Assembly (NCBI RefSeq): GCF_000243255.1
Contig: NZ_CM001436.1
Location: 2,810,743-2,874,742 of the forward strand
Source: Methanoplanus limicola DSM 2279
GTDB taxonomy: Archaea > Halobacteriota > Methanomicrobia > Methanomicrobiales > Methanomicrobiaceae
DNA length: 64,000 nt
Direction: 5' to 3'
Made by a program: the position numbers and the translations under genes
Notes under the pieces: model-generated
Told to the model about the DNA's origin: nothing
What the model saw: only the letters and a program-made list of their open reading frames with translations
Database searches by the model: none
Shown here: positions 20,148 to 29,506 of the stretch, piece after piece
How positions within the stretch are numbered: position 1 is the stretch's first letter
Layout: each line of letters opens with the position of its first letter

Positions 20148-21152
20148 TCACTCAAAATATAAGCCCATAATACCTTCTTTACTAAGGTCAAAGACAGAAG
20201 TTTCCTTATTGTGATATTTTATAGTAAGATTTGACGTATCGTCGATATAACCAATATCCGCAGCGTCCATACCGGCGGCTCTGAAGAGTGAGATAATCTC
20301 ATCCACGCACTCTTCTTTTGCAGTCAGAATAAAACCCATTCCGGGATACATCCTGACCCAGTGTGAGAACGGAATATCAAGTGCTGACAGGTCAGGCCTT
20401 GGAATCCTTGAAAGCTCAATTACAGCACCTTTCCTGCTTGTCTCAAGAAGCATCCCCAGAGTACCGATTACACCGGGGTTGCTGATGTCCTTTCCGGCAG
20501 TTACAAGATGCCTCTTCCCAAGCTCCTGCATCACACCGATCTGCGAGCGAAGCTCCTCAGGTGACCTGAGTGTTGCAGAATCCCAGTTGAGAGCACAGGA
20601 AGGATGGATACGTCCGTCAAGATCAAAAGCAGCGATTACCCTGTCACCCGCGCAGGCGGTATGGGAACAGATGGCGTCACTGATCTTCACAATGCCCATT
20701 ATTGCCACATCAATTGCTGAAAAATCTGTATCCGGGTGGAGATGCCCGCCTACAACCGGCACTCCGAATTTCGAGGAAGCATCCGACATTCCCCTCAGCA
20801 CTTCATGGCAGATCTTCTCATCCTCTACAGAGAGAATATCAACCATAGCAAGAGGTTTACCGCCCATTGCCGCAATATCATGAACATTTACAAGAACAGA
20901 ACAGAAACCTGCCCAGTATGGGTCTGCCTGCATAAGCATGCTCCATATACCGTCTGCCGCAAGTAAGAGGCCGTCCTCACCATTACGGATAAGGGCCGCA
21001 TCCTCTCCGAAAGAGACAACCACATCCTCCGATTTAAAATTAAAAGCGTGGACTATCTCACCTATTGCATGTTTTCTTCTCACGCCCGCATATTCGCGGA
21101 TTGTTTTTGCTATATTATCTGTGGAACAGTTCTCCTCCACAATGAACACCAT
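20148..21152 (-). CDS. mmp2: methanogenesis marker protein 2 (AIR synthase-related)
   Basis: A 334-residue member of the PurM/ThiL superfamily found in methanogens. SFGEDAALIRNGEDGLLLAADGIW carries the Asp residues that bind Mg-ATP in this fold, and HDIAAMGGKPLAMVD is the central PurM-type block. The reaction is unknown; thiamine-monophosphate kinase is the nearest well-known relative. It probably forms an operon with marker protein 4. Confidence 0.87.
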   Translation of the reverse strand: MVFIVEENCSTDNIAKTIREYAGVRRKHAIGEIVHAFNFKSEDVVVSFGEDAALIRNGEDGLLLAADGIWSMLMQADPYWAGFCSVLVNVHDIAAMGGKPLAMVDILSVEDEKICHEVLRGMSDASSKFGVPVVGGHLHPDTDFSAIDVAIMGIVKISDAICSHTACAGDRVIAAFDLDGRIHPSCALNWDSATLRSPEELRSQIGVMQELGKRHLVTAGKDISNPGVIGTLGMLLETSRKGAVIELSRIPRPDLSALDIPFSHWVRMYPGMGFILTAKEECVDEIISLFRAAGMDAADIGYIDDTSNLTIKYHNKETSVFDLSKEGIMGLYFE

Positions 21153-21280
21153 CCTGACCTATATTTTAACCTTTTATAAAATAAGATGTCTGATTCTTTC
21201 TCTGGAACAGTATGCCTGCCCCATCAGGACGGCACCAGATATTTTTACAACATGAAAACCATAAATAACTGTACTGTTCT

Positions 21281-22774
21281 ATGCTTGACTGGGTTGAAAA
21301 ATACAGGCCGAAAACTCTGAAGGATATCGTTGGAAACCGGAGTGCTGTCCGCCAGATGGTCGAATGGGCCAGAAAATGGGAGTCCGGAAAAGAGCCGCTT
21401 CTACTCTACGGAAAGCCGGGTATAGGTAAGACCTCTGCTGCATATGCCCTTGCAAATGATATGGAGTGGGAGATGCTTGAGCTTAACGCAAGCGATCAGC
21501 GTACAAAATCAATAATCGAAAAGGTAGCCGGAAGCTGTGCAACGACTATGAGCCTCTCCGGTGCAGAGAGAAAATTACTCCTCTTCGATGAAGCTGACAA
21601 TCTTCACGGCAGTGCTGACAAAGGCGGAGCAAGAGCCATCCTGGATATAATCAAAATCTCAAAACAGCCGATAATACTAATTGCAAATGACAGCTACGGC
21701 ATTGCAAAGGAGTTAAAATCGGTCTGCGAACAGGTCCAGTTCAGGGCGCTGACGGCAAAAACCATCTCTGACCATCTGCGGGACATATGCTCACTTGAAG
21801 ACCTGAAATGCAGTGAATCAACCCTGGCCGAAATTGCCGAAGGGTCAGGCGGGGATATGAGATCTGCCCTGAATAAGCTTTATGCGGCAAGCCTTGGTGA
21901 AGATACATTAAGAGAAGCAGCAGTGAGTACTGCATCAAAGGACGAGCGTGCCTCGATATTTGATCTTGTCGGATCAGTGCTGAAATCAAGGGAAGATCAG
22001 AGACTTATGCAGCTCTCGGCCGAAATTTCAGAGACTCCTGATGTTATGTCACAGTGGATAGAGGAAGGCGCTTCTTACATTCAGAATGAGAAGAAGAGAG
22101 CACAAGCTTACCATTACCTCTCTCAATCTGACATCTACATAGGCAGAACATTCAGCAGGCAGTACTATACCCTCTGGAGATATGCATCTGCACTAATGCT
22201 TATTGGTACGGCATATGCAGCAGAAGGGGAAGGAATATCAGCAAGGATAATGCCCCCTTCAAGATGGAGAAAGATGGCCGGCGCAAGAAAGCAGAAAAGT
22301 ATCAGAAATTCGGTCTTCAACAACCTCTCGGAGAAATACCATATGCCGGCAGATACACTTCGGGATGATTATATAAATCTGATATCAGTCCTGATTGAGG
22401 ACAATCCAGCCGGATTTGCAAGAGAGACAGGATTTGACAGGGATGAACTGGACTTCTTCCTCCATGATAAAAAAAAGTCGGCAGATATTATAAAAGAGAT
22501 AAAAAAAGAGGAGAAAGAGCGGGAAAAATCCGAAAAGGCTTCAAAGAAGAGGGAAGTTTCAAAGAAAGAACCGGCAAAGAAAACGGACGAGACTCCGCCA
22601 GTAAAAGACCAGAAAACCCTTGAAGCAGCATTTCAGAACAGATCCGGTGATGAAAAGAGCACGGAGAGCAAAACAGAGAACAGGCCACCAGGTAAAGAAA
22701 AAGAAACGGATAACGGATTAAACGGCAAAGATAAAAAGAAAGCCGCACAGGCCACACTCTTTGACGGATTTTAA
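21281..22774 (+). CDS. rfcL: replication factor C large subunit
   Basis: The large subunit of the clamp loader that opens PCNA at primer ends. The 497-residue protein starts DWVEKYRPKTL (RFC box II), has Walker A YGKPGIGKTS at about 43-52 and Walker B LLLFDEADN near residue 107. The C-terminal third is a charged, low-complexity Lys/Glu linker (about 405-485). The last residues, QATLFDGF, look like a PCNA-interacting (PIP) motif. Confidence 0.96.
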   Translation: MLDWVEKYRPKTLKDIVGNRSAVRQMVEWARKWESGKEPLLLYGKPGIGKTSAAYALANDMEWEMLELNASDQRTKSIIEKVAGSCATTMSLSGAERKLLLFDEADNLHGSADKGGARAILDIIKISKQPIILIANDSYGIAKELKSVCEQVQFRALTAKTISDHLRDICSLEDLKCSESTLAEIAEGSGGDMRSALNKLYAASLGEDTLREAAVSTASKDERASIFDLVGSVLKSREDQRLMQLSAEISETPDVMSQWIEEGASYIQNEKKRAQAYHYLSQSDIYIGRTFSRQYYTLWRYASALMLIGTAYAAEGEGISARIMPPSRWRKMAGARKQKSIRNSVFNNLSEKYHMPADTLRDDYINLISVLIEDNPAGFARETGFDRDELDFFLHDKKKSADIIKEIKKEEKEREKSEKASKKREVSKKEPAKKTDETPPVKDQKTLEAAFQNRSGDEKSTESKTENRPPGKEKETDNGLNGKDKKKAAQATLFDGF

Positions 22775-22786
22775 AAATATCTTTTT

Positions 22787-23179
22787 TCAGCGATATTTAT
22801 GCAGAATAACACCGCAGTCAATAATTTCACCGCCATCTCTGTAGATCTCACATCCGAGATGATAGACTATCAGATCAGAATCCGTCTGATCGGCAATTGA
22901 GATAAGAGACGGGACCATCTCCACTCCGGGGCGCACAGAATAGATAACCTCTCTGCCTACATAGAGGGAGAGATTCGGCGAATATATATCGTCACAGTGA
23001 AACTCAATACCGTAATCTTCAGCAATATTCCGGATGTCAACCGCTGAAACATCAACACCCTTCTCTTTTAGTGCTGCTGCCACATCAGGATTTCTGCCAA
23101 TCCCGATTTCAACCGCAGAAGTGTAGTTATCTGATAGATAATCTGCAATTTTTGCTTCAATATCCTTATAGCAAACCAT
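22787..23179 (-). CDS. UPF0146 family protein (methyltransferase-like fold)
   Basis: A 130-residue archaeal protein with a Rossmann-like start: VEIGIGRNPDVAAALKEKGVDVSAVDI resembles a SAM-binding loop followed by an acidic second strand. The fold is shortened compared with true methyltransferases. Known only as an uncharacterised archaeal family. It is convergent with rfcL and divergent from the archaemetzincin gene. Confidence 0.75.
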   Translation of the reverse strand: MVCYKDIEAKIADYLSDNYTSAVEIGIGRNPDVAAALKEKGVDVSAVDIRNIAEDYGIEFHCDDIYSPNLSLYVGREVIYSVRPGVEMVPSLISIADQTDSDLIVYHLGCEIYRDGGEIIDCGVILHKYR

Positions 23180-23200
23180 AACGTATATAATACTCTGAAT

Positions 23201-23752
23201 ATGGGAATTCTTATCTTTTGGGATAATGACGTGGAAAGGGGAATAAGAGAGTCTGCCGAGAAGATGATATCAGTTATACTGGATATGCCTGTAAACTCAC
23301 AGGAGAATCCAGTCATGCTCAGAGGATATGACCGGACGAGGAACCAGAATGATGCCAGCAGAATTCTGGGTGACATGCAGGATTTTTATACACGCAGAAT
23401 GGGATGCGGCAACTCCATACTGATAGTTACCGGAAAAGATCTCTACATACAGGGCCGGGATTTTGTATTTGGACTTGCAAGACCGGGAGTAAACGTATCA
23501 ATAGTCTCAAATGCCAGGCTGAGAAACAGCTGGTACGGGCGGCAGGACAATGCAGACGATATGACTGACAGACTTGTTAAGGAAGGAACACATGAATTAT
23601 GCCACTGCATGGGTCTTGACCACTGTGAAGATCCGGAGTGCATCATGTACTGCCCGCAGACGCTTGACGAACTTGACAGGAAAAAAAAGACACTCTGTGA
23701 AAAATGCTCCCAGGAGTTAAATATCTACAGATTTTCAGATTTGGCTGATTAA
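23201..23752 (+). CDS. amzA: archaemetzincin (zinc metalloprotease)
   Basis: A 183-residue cytoplasmic metalloprotease. The zinc site is H131-E-x2-H135-x5-H141 (HELCHCMGLDHC), followed by Cys142, Cys147-x-Met149, and CEKC (Cys166, Cys169), the conserved Cys layout that binds a second structural zinc in archaemetzincins. Function in cells unknown. It is intracellular (no signal peptide) and not close to the exported metzincins further right. Confidence 0.9.
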   Translation: MGILIFWDNDVERGIRESAEKMISVILDMPVNSQENPVMLRGYDRTRNQNDASRILGDMQDFYTRRMGCGNSILIVTGKDLYIQGRDFVFGLARPGVNVSIVSNARLRNSWYGRQDNADDMTDRLVKEGTHELCHCMGLDHCEDPECIMYCPQTLDELDRKKKTLCEKCSQELNIYRFSDLAD

Positions 23753-23907
23753 AACTCTGCGCCGGAGGGCTGAAATGCCCATATTGCTCCGGGAACTGCA
23801 TTTCTGAAACGGCAGATGAAAGATTGGCGGAAGATATAATTCATGCCCGACTGCAAAAATTACCGGAATAAAAAACAATAATAAATCATATGGAGATATT
23901 TAACTGA

Positions 23908-25215
23908 ATGGACTCCAGAAGGCTGGATATAATTGCACTCATTTCTGCGCTTGCAATAGTCGTTGCAATATCTTTTATACTGAATATGCCAGCCGGAGAG
24001 ACCACCGGTTCTGAAAATAAGGAGGATTTTACAGAAATCTATGCCTATGTACAGGAGGCACTGCATAGTATCATGCCTTCTGACGGCAGTGATGAGCAGG
24101 GAAAGGCAACCACCGACTATTCAGCCGGCACAACTGAACTTTCACGATACAGAAGTGATACAGGATTTATATCTGCCAGTGAAAAGAAAGAGATGAACGG
24201 CAGAAAAGTATCATGGGCGATGGACTACTATACACCTTCTGTCAGAAATGCGGCAAACAGAATGATACCTGAAGAGCACGGCGGTGTCTTTACAATAGAG
24301 CAGGTATGCGACATCTGGGACGGACTACAGGAAAAATGGACAAAGGAGAGTTCCGGAGGAATAACAGATATCCAGCCGGCAAGCAGAACGGTCCATATCG
24401 GCTATTCAGGAGATGATGCTGATTTTGCCATTACAATGGCCTCATTTATAAAAGCAATAGGCGGTGAGGCAAGAATACGCACAGCCTGGAGTCCGGAACT
24501 GGGCGAGCATACATATGCTGAATTATTTCTGGGAGACAACAGCATATTAAGCCGGAAAGTTATTAACAATCAGAAATATGCTGCATTCAGGGCGAATAAT
24601 TCATTTATATATGACTATGACCCCTCCGGCCTTACAGTAATGAGATACAGGTACAGTGTAATAGGGGTGAACAACCCGCCTGCTGAGATAGGAGGGGTAA
24701 CCGGACCTGATGGAAATACCGCCAGCATACCGCCGGACAGCACCAATAATGCACTATTTGACCTCATTAATGTAGGTGCCGATGATACCATTACAGCAGC
24801 GGTGACCACCGGCACAGATACAAGAGATAATGACAGACCTGTTGAATATTCACATCCTCTTCTGACAATAATGAACGAACCGGAGAAATACGGTGAGATA
24901 TGCTACAGGTATCCTGAACTGATCAATTATCTTCTTCTGTTCCCGGAGATAAATACGGCAGACTTTGAACTTATGTATATTCAGGTCAGGTACGGAGAGA
25001 AGGATGAAAACTACCACGGGGACAGAGATGTCAGGGATGTCGCCTATACATACAATTACGAGAAGGACGGTTCAAAAACGTACTGGATGAAGATGGACTA
25101 CAACGGGAGATACCCCGGAGATGTATTATATCCTGATTCAGGCACTTCAACTGTATATTATTCTGACGGAACATGGGATAACCTCAGGGTAAATGATATG
25201 CCAGGTCCGCCATAA
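23908..25215 (+). CDS. exported transglutaminase-like protein lacking the catalytic Cys
   Basis: A 435-residue protein with an N-terminal membrane anchor (IIALISALAIVVAISFIL, about 8-25). The middle region (about 105-210) aligns by eye with the transglutaminase-like protein at 25425: a helix rich in small residues, then GEARIRTAW and GEHTYAELFLG with His201. Where the paralogue has GDCDDF this one has GDDADF (168-173), so the nucleophile position is Asp170. It is therefore likely non-catalytic. The C-terminal half is Tyr/Asp-rich and unrecognised. It precedes the 12-bp repeat tract and the active-looking paralogue. Confidence 0.75.
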   Translation: MDSRRLDIIALISALAIVVAISFILNMPAGETTGSENKEDFTEIYAYVQEALHSIMPSDGSDEQGKATTDYSAGTTELSRYRSDTGFISASEKKEMNGRKVSWAMDYYTPSVRNAANRMIPEEHGGVFTIEQVCDIWDGLQEKWTKESSGGITDIQPASRTVHIGYSGDDADFAITMASFIKAIGGEARIRTAWSPELGEHTYAELFLGDNSILSRKVINNQKYAAFRANNSFIYDYDPSGLTVMRYRYSVIGVNNPPAEIGGVTGPDGNTASIPPDSTNNALFDLINVGADDTITAAVTTGTDTRDNDRPVEYSHPLLTIMNEPEKYGEICYRYPELINYLLLFPEINTADFELMYIQVRYGEKDENYHGDRDVRDVAYTYNYEKDGSKTYWMKMDYNGRYPGDVLYPDSGTSTVYYSDGTWDNLRVNDMPGPP

Positions 25216-25234
25216 CCTGAAAATCACCGGAAAA

Positions 25235-25366
25235 AACAATAAAAAGCACAATAAAAAGCACAATAAAAAGCACAATAAAAAGCACAATAAAAAGCACAAT
25301 AAAAAGCACAATAAAAAGCACAATAAAAAGCACAATAAAAAGCACAATAAAAAGCACAATAAAAAG
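25235..25366 (+). repeat. 12-bp tandem repeat (CACAATAAAAAG), 11 units
   Basis: Ten perfect consecutive copies of CACAATAAAAAG at 25247-25366, preceded by one imperfect copy (25235-25246). The tract lies between the stop of the first transglutaminase-like gene and the start of the second. Twelve is a multiple of three, so one plus-strand frame reads Lys-His-Asn-Lys repeats, but that frame has no recognisable start or domain and I treat the tract as non-coding. Copy number is expected to vary between strains. Confidence 0.95.
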
Positions 25367-25424
25367 CAGAAATTTCCGGAAATCATCCGTGCCTGACTAA
25401 AAAAAATAAAGAGAGAGAAGACTG

Positions 25425-26255
25425 ATGGATCAAAAAAAAGGACTGATAACACTGATTGCACTCGCCGCAGGAGTAATAATTGTCTCACTCATTTTTTTTC
25501 AGACGGCAGAAGGTGCATTATCAAATCCCTATCCTTACGATGAGAGTACCAAAGCCACATATACCGATTACAACACCCAAAAAGCTGCAATGTACAGGGA
25601 CGCACTCCAGACAGGCGATCCACAGATAAAAAAATTTACTCAGATTAGAGTAAAACCCCGGAATTCAGACGGCCCTGACATTGCAAAGATCTGTGACCTC
25701 TGGGATTATACAAATAACGAATGGACCATTGTCAGTGACCCGCGCGGGCCTGAATTCATATCTCCGGTTACTGAAACGGCAAAGGCAGACCTGCACGGCG
25801 ACTGCGATGATTTTTCAGTCTTTCTCTCAGGAATGATTAACTCCCTTGGCATTGATACCAGAATCGCCAGTGTTGACAATACCGGTATAAATCCCGGCCA
25901 CGCATATCCGGAGGTATATATAGGAGACAGTGAATCTGACATCAGAACCACAGGAGAATATATCAGGCAGAGATATGACTGTGTAAATGTATATTTCTCA
26001 TCATCATATGATGGAAATAAAGCAGGATACTGGCTGAATCTCGACTGGAAAATTGGCATTCCGCCACCTGAGGGTTACTTTATCTACGGGAAATCCAGCC
26101 TGGTACATGACATTTACCATCCCGGAGGAGAGTATTACAGCCCGGAAAAAACAGTAGTATATTTCTATCCTGACGGGGAGTGGAAGAAGGAATCAAAGCA
26201 GATTGTCTATTTTGGTAAGACTAAATTCGGGGAGCCGGAGATATATGGAATATAA
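25425..26255 (+). CDS. exported transglutaminase-like protein (intact Cys-His-Asp)
   Basis: A 276-residue protein with an N-terminal signal anchor (LITLIALAAGVIIVSLIFF). The transglutaminase-like core has HGDCDDF with Cys127, NPGHAYPEVYIG with His159 and NLDWKIG with Asp207, a complete catalytic triad. Such domains act as transglutaminases or as thiol proteases on the cell surface; the substrate is unknown. It follows its Cys-less paralogue and overlaps the next lipoprotein gene by 11 bases. Confidence 0.82.
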   Translation: MDQKKGLITLIALAAGVIIVSLIFFQTAEGALSNPYPYDESTKATYTDYNTQKAAMYRDALQTGDPQIKKFTQIRVKPRNSDGPDIAKICDLWDYTNNEWTIVSDPRGPEFISPVTETAKADLHGDCDDFSVFLSGMINSLGIDTRIASVDNTGINPGHAYPEVYIGDSESDIRTTGEYIRQRYDCVNVYFSSSYDGNKAGYWLNLDWKIGIPPPEGYFIYGKSSLVHDIYHPGGEYYSPEKTVVYFYPDGEWKKESKQIVYFGKTKFGEPEIYGI

Positions 26256-26832
26256 ACAGTTTTTTTTGCTGGGAATCATACTCTTTGCCCTCATACTCAT
26301 TCCGGGGTGTTCTGAAGAGGATAACTGCGGACCGCTCATATCAGATATAGATAATCTCGAAAAAGCTGCCGATGACAGACTGAAAACACTTGACCTGTCA
26401 GATGCAGGAGACGGAATTACAGTTGCGCAGACTGATGCCTCAAAAGAGCAGTACTACGGGGCCCTGAATATAATATTCAGCATGAAAGATATGGGGTGCA
26501 TGGATGTATTCATCTACAACAACAGGCTACGGTACCTTCAGCTGAAGTACGACACTCTTGATGTGTACCAGTCTGTAAACGAACTTGAAGAGAGAACAGC
26601 AGTCATTTTTGCATCCGGACCTTCAGAATTTAAAAAAGAAATCTCAGATATATTGACCGGCGCCGATACTCTGGACAAAAGAGCGGAGTATCTTGGATAT
26701 ATGGCAGATGAGATCAACAAAAAGGCCCTGAGCGAAGAGAGCCAGGAGATAATTCCGGTGATAAAAAAAGGCCTTGAATTACAGCAGTCAAGGCTCAGGC
26801 AGATATCCGGACATCTTCTGCCATACAGGTAA
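26245..26832 (+). CDS. hypothetical lipoprotein
   Basis: A 195-residue predicted lipoprotein: the N-terminal hydrophobic segment FFLLGIILFALILIPGC ends in a lipobox (Cys22). The mature part is rich in helices and charged residues (ISDIDNLEKAADDRLKTL and similar), possibly coiled coil. I chose the ATG at 26245 because the signal begins there; a longer frame starts at 26203 inside the previous gene. No family recognised. It may work with the two transglutaminase-like proteins with which it is co-transcribed. Confidence 0.7.
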   Translation: MEYKQFFLLGIILFALILIPGCSEEDNCGPLISDIDNLEKAADDRLKTLDLSDAGDGITVAQTDASKEQYYGALNIIFSMKDMGCMDVFIYNNRLRYLQLKYDTLDVYQSVNELEERTAVIFASGPSEFKKEISDILTGADTLDKRAEYLGYMADEINKKALSEESQEIIPVIKKGLELQQSRLRQISGHLLPYR

Positions 26833-26988
26833 TATAGTTATCACCCGGATTTTTCCGGCACTTACGGAATATAAGAACAGCCGGATATTTATTTTGCCGG
26901 ATGCTGCATCACTAATGAAGACAGAAAACCGGAACAATTCCCCAAAACTTATGGGATTACAGATCTTAAGAGATAATGACTAATACGG

Positions 26989-27540
26989 ATGAAAAATATG
27001 GGCTACTACTCATCACTCATAAACAGAAAATTCAAAGACGTTGTAGGGCAGCGTTATGAAGAAATTATGAAGGATTATAAGGAATTCTTCATATCTGAAG
27101 AGGAATTTCTTGAGATGGAGATCAAAAAGGTTCTCTTCCCGCTGGACATCTCTGTGAAGAAAATTCCGGACAGCATATATAATCTTTTTGAGCTGTATGG
27201 ATGCGAAATAACCCTGGTATATATAACTGACAGTTACATCTGCTCGGTAATAGAAGAGGTTCTTGGAAAAAATACGGCGGAAAACTACCATCTTAAAAAA
27301 GATATTATGGGAGAGGAAATTCTGGATGAAATAACCAAAAAAATAGAGAGAAAAGGTCTTGTTGTCAAAAAGAGGATGTTTTCAGGGAATAAATGGGACG
27401 ATGTTGAGAGAATGTCCGAAGAATTTGACATGATTGCGATTTCTAAAGATTACGGCGGAGTCAGAGGAGATGAAAATGAGATCAGCCCTGTCGCAGAGAG
27501 GCTGATTCAGCAGCTGAGAGTAAATACAGTGCTTTTCTGA
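26989..27540 (+). CDS. universal-stress-protein-like protein
   Basis: A 183-residue protein. After a charged N-terminal extension (about 45 residues) it shows a Usp-like start (KVLFPLDISVKKIPDSIYNLFELYGCEITLVYITDS), and the C-terminus has the DMIAISKDYGG and VAERLIQQLRVNTVLF pattern that aligns with Usp strands 4 and 5. The ATP-binding G-x2-G-x9-G-(S/T) motif is degenerate. It precedes an ion antiporter gene by 12 bases, and a second Usp follows that gene. Confidence 0.65.
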   Translation: MKNMGYYSSLINRKFKDVVGQRYEEIMKDYKEFFISEEEFLEMEIKKVLFPLDISVKKIPDSIYNLFELYGCEITLVYITDSYICSVIEEVLGKNTAENYHLKKDIMGEEILDEITKKIERKGLVVKKRMFSGNKWDDVERMSEEFDMIAISKDYGGVRGDENEISPVAERLIQQLRVNTVLF

Positions 27541-27552
27541 TGGTCTGGTAAA

Positions 27553-28884
27553 ATGTTTCCGATTGAAACCCTCGTTGCGATAGCAATTTTTCTGATAACA
27601 TATGCTCTCATAATAGATGAGAGAATCCACAGGACCGTTGCTGCAATGGCAGGCGCGGCAATACTTGTCATACTTGGCATAGTGCCGTGGGATGCAATGC
27701 TTGAGCATATCGACTTTGGTACGATATTCCTGCTTATGGGAATGATGATTATCGTCAATGTGGCAAGCAACAGCGGACTCTTTGAATATCTCGCAATAAT
27801 AACGGCGAAATCAGCAAAGGGAAGCCCGATGAAGGTATTGTTCCTCTTCTCCATAGTGACGGCAGTTACAAGCGCATTCCTTGACAATGTCACAACCGTT
27901 CTTCTGCTTACACCGATGCTTCTGTACATAGCAAAGGTTATGGACTTAAATCCGATTCCGTTCCTGATGGCTGAGATCATCGCCTCAAATGTTGGAGGCA
28001 TGGGTACACTCATAGGAGATCCACCAAATATCATGATCGCCTCATCTGCCGGACTTTCATTCAATGAATTTCTTATGATTATGGGGCCTATTGCCTTAGT
28101 TGACCTGCTGATTATCTTAGTAATCTTCTTCCTGATGTACAGAAAGAATCTGAAGGTTGATGAAACAGAGAGGAAGGCTATAAAAAACACCCTGGATTCA
28201 CTGGACGAAAAAGCAGCAATCCAGGATATTGAACTCTTTAAAAAGTCAATAATCACACTTGCATTTGTAATTGCACTCTTCTTTATGCACAGCAGCATCG
28301 GGGAGATACTTCACCTGGTAATTCCGTTTGTTGACCCTTCAATGACTCTTGAACCGGCAGAAGTTGCACTTATAGGCGCTGCACTCATACTCATCTGGTC
28401 AAGGCAGTCTCCGGAGATGGTATTTGAAAAGATTGAATGGCCGGCCCTCTTCTTCTTTGGAGGGCTTTTTGTCCTCGTAGGTGGTCTTGTTGAGACAGGA
28501 GTAATAGCTGACATAGCACAGTTTATGATTGACAATGTAAAAACAACAGGTGAAGCAATGTTTGTTATTGCATGGTTTGCAGGAATCGCCTCTGCAATTG
28601 TGGACAATATACCGCTCACGGCTGCACTGATTCCCCTGATACATGACATCGGTGCAAATCCGGCAACTGCAATAGATACATACCCGCTGTGGTGGGCACT
28701 GTCACTTGGAGCATGTCTTGGAGGAAACGGTACTGCAATTGCTGCATCAGCAAATGTCGTTGTAATCGGTATCGGTGAGAGGGAAGGCATCCATATATCA
28801 TTTATGGACTTTCTTAAAATCGGAATGCTTGTGCTCTTCATAACAATTTCTGTCGGGCTTTTAATGCTTTATATGATGTTTTAA
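27553..28884 (+). CDS. ArsB/NhaD-type ion transporter (IT superfamily)
   Basis: A 443-residue membrane protein with about 11-12 hydrophobic segments. The repeated family blocks are visible: SAFLDNVTTVLLLTPML and GGMGTLIGDPPNIMIAS in the first half, SAIVDNIPLTAALIPL and GACLGGNGTAIAASANVVVIG in the second. This is the ArsB/NhaD/CitMHS fold, transporting Na+/H+, arsenite or organic acids; the paired DN and GxxxGxPxN motifs favour a Na+/H+ antiporter or dicarboxylate carrier. Flanked by two Usp genes, which suggests stress-linked control. Confidence 0.88.
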   Translation: MFPIETLVAIAIFLITYALIIDERIHRTVAAMAGAAILVILGIVPWDAMLEHIDFGTIFLLMGMMIIVNVASNSGLFEYLAIITAKSAKGSPMKVLFLFSIVTAVTSAFLDNVTTVLLLTPMLLYIAKVMDLNPIPFLMAEIIASNVGGMGTLIGDPPNIMIASSAGLSFNEFLMIMGPIALVDLLIILVIFFLMYRKNLKVDETERKAIKNTLDSLDEKAAIQDIELFKKSIITLAFVIALFFMHSSIGEILHLVIPFVDPSMTLEPAEVALIGAALILIWSRQSPEMVFEKIEWPALFFFGGLFVLVGGLVETGVIADIAQFMIDNVKTTGEAMFVIAWFAGIASAIVDNIPLTAALIPLIHDIGANPATAIDTYPLWWALSLGACLGGNGTAIAASANVVVIGIGEREGIHISFMDFLKIGMLVLFITISVGLLMLYMMF

Positions 28885-28897
28885 GGAGGAAATAAAA

Positions 28898-29353
28898 ATG
28901 AATAAAATACTAGTGCTCCTGGACGGATCAAAATGGAGCCATAAAGCCGCAAAGCATGCCAAAATGCTTGCGGAGAAGAAAGGCGATACTGAAATAGTAT
29001 TATTTTCAGTAATTGACAGGGAAGAGATCAGATCCACCGCCTTTTATTATTGTAAACAGAACAACTCATGCAATATAATAAAGGATTACGAGGAGAAGAT
29101 CCAGAGAGATATACGCCATGACATAAACGAGGAGATCTCTGAGATTCTCCTAAGGTTTAACAAAGAAGGCATAAAGTGCTCTTCACGGTTAGCAGTCGGA
29201 CTTCGTGAGGAAGAGATATTAAAAGAAGTTAATTCTGAAGATTACTTATACATTGTCATGGGTGCTTTTGGTAAAAAATCCAATGTTAAAACCGGAACAT
29301 TAGCAGGAATAGTAGCGAAGGATATTGAAATTCCGATGATAATCATTCACTGA
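28898..29353 (+). CDS. universal stress protein
   Basis: A 151-residue Usp domain: KILVLLDGSKWSHKAAKHAKMLAEKKGDTEIVLFSV at the N-terminus and YIVMGAFGKKSNVKTGTLAGIVAKDIEIPMIIIH at the C-terminus. The nucleotide loop is G-A-F-G-K-K rather than a perfect G-x2-G-x9-G-(S/T), so ATP binding is possible but not certain. GGAGG lies seven bases before the ATG (28874-28878 region). It is the last gene of the Usp-transporter-Usp group. Confidence 0.85.
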   Translation: MNKILVLLDGSKWSHKAAKHAKMLAEKKGDTEIVLFSVIDREEIRSTAFYYCKQNNSCNIIKDYEEKIQRDIRHDINEEISEILLRFNKEGIKCSSRLAVGLREEEILKEVNSEDYLYIVMGAFGKKSNVKTGTLAGIVAKDIEIPMIIIH

Positions 29354-29506
29354 GTAAATACTATCTGCCAGCAGGAAGGTTCTGAAACCAAAGAAGTCAT
29401 ATTAGCTCTAAAATGCAGGCAGATGAGAAATTTATATTTTATATCCGGAAAAATTTCCGGGATAATAATCACAAATAATATATTTTAAATTTGGGGAAGA
29501 TATTAC

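Noticed and set aside
25235-25366. Possible CRISPR array
   Set aside because: The units are directly adjacent 12-mers without spacers; it is a simple tandem repeat.
25193-25396. Plus-strand frame over the 12-bp repeat encoding Lys-His-Asn-Lys repeats (and the Cys-Phe-Leu-Leu repeat frame on the minus strand)
   Set aside because: Open only because the 12-mer lacks stops in those frames; no start context, domain or composition like neighbouring genes.
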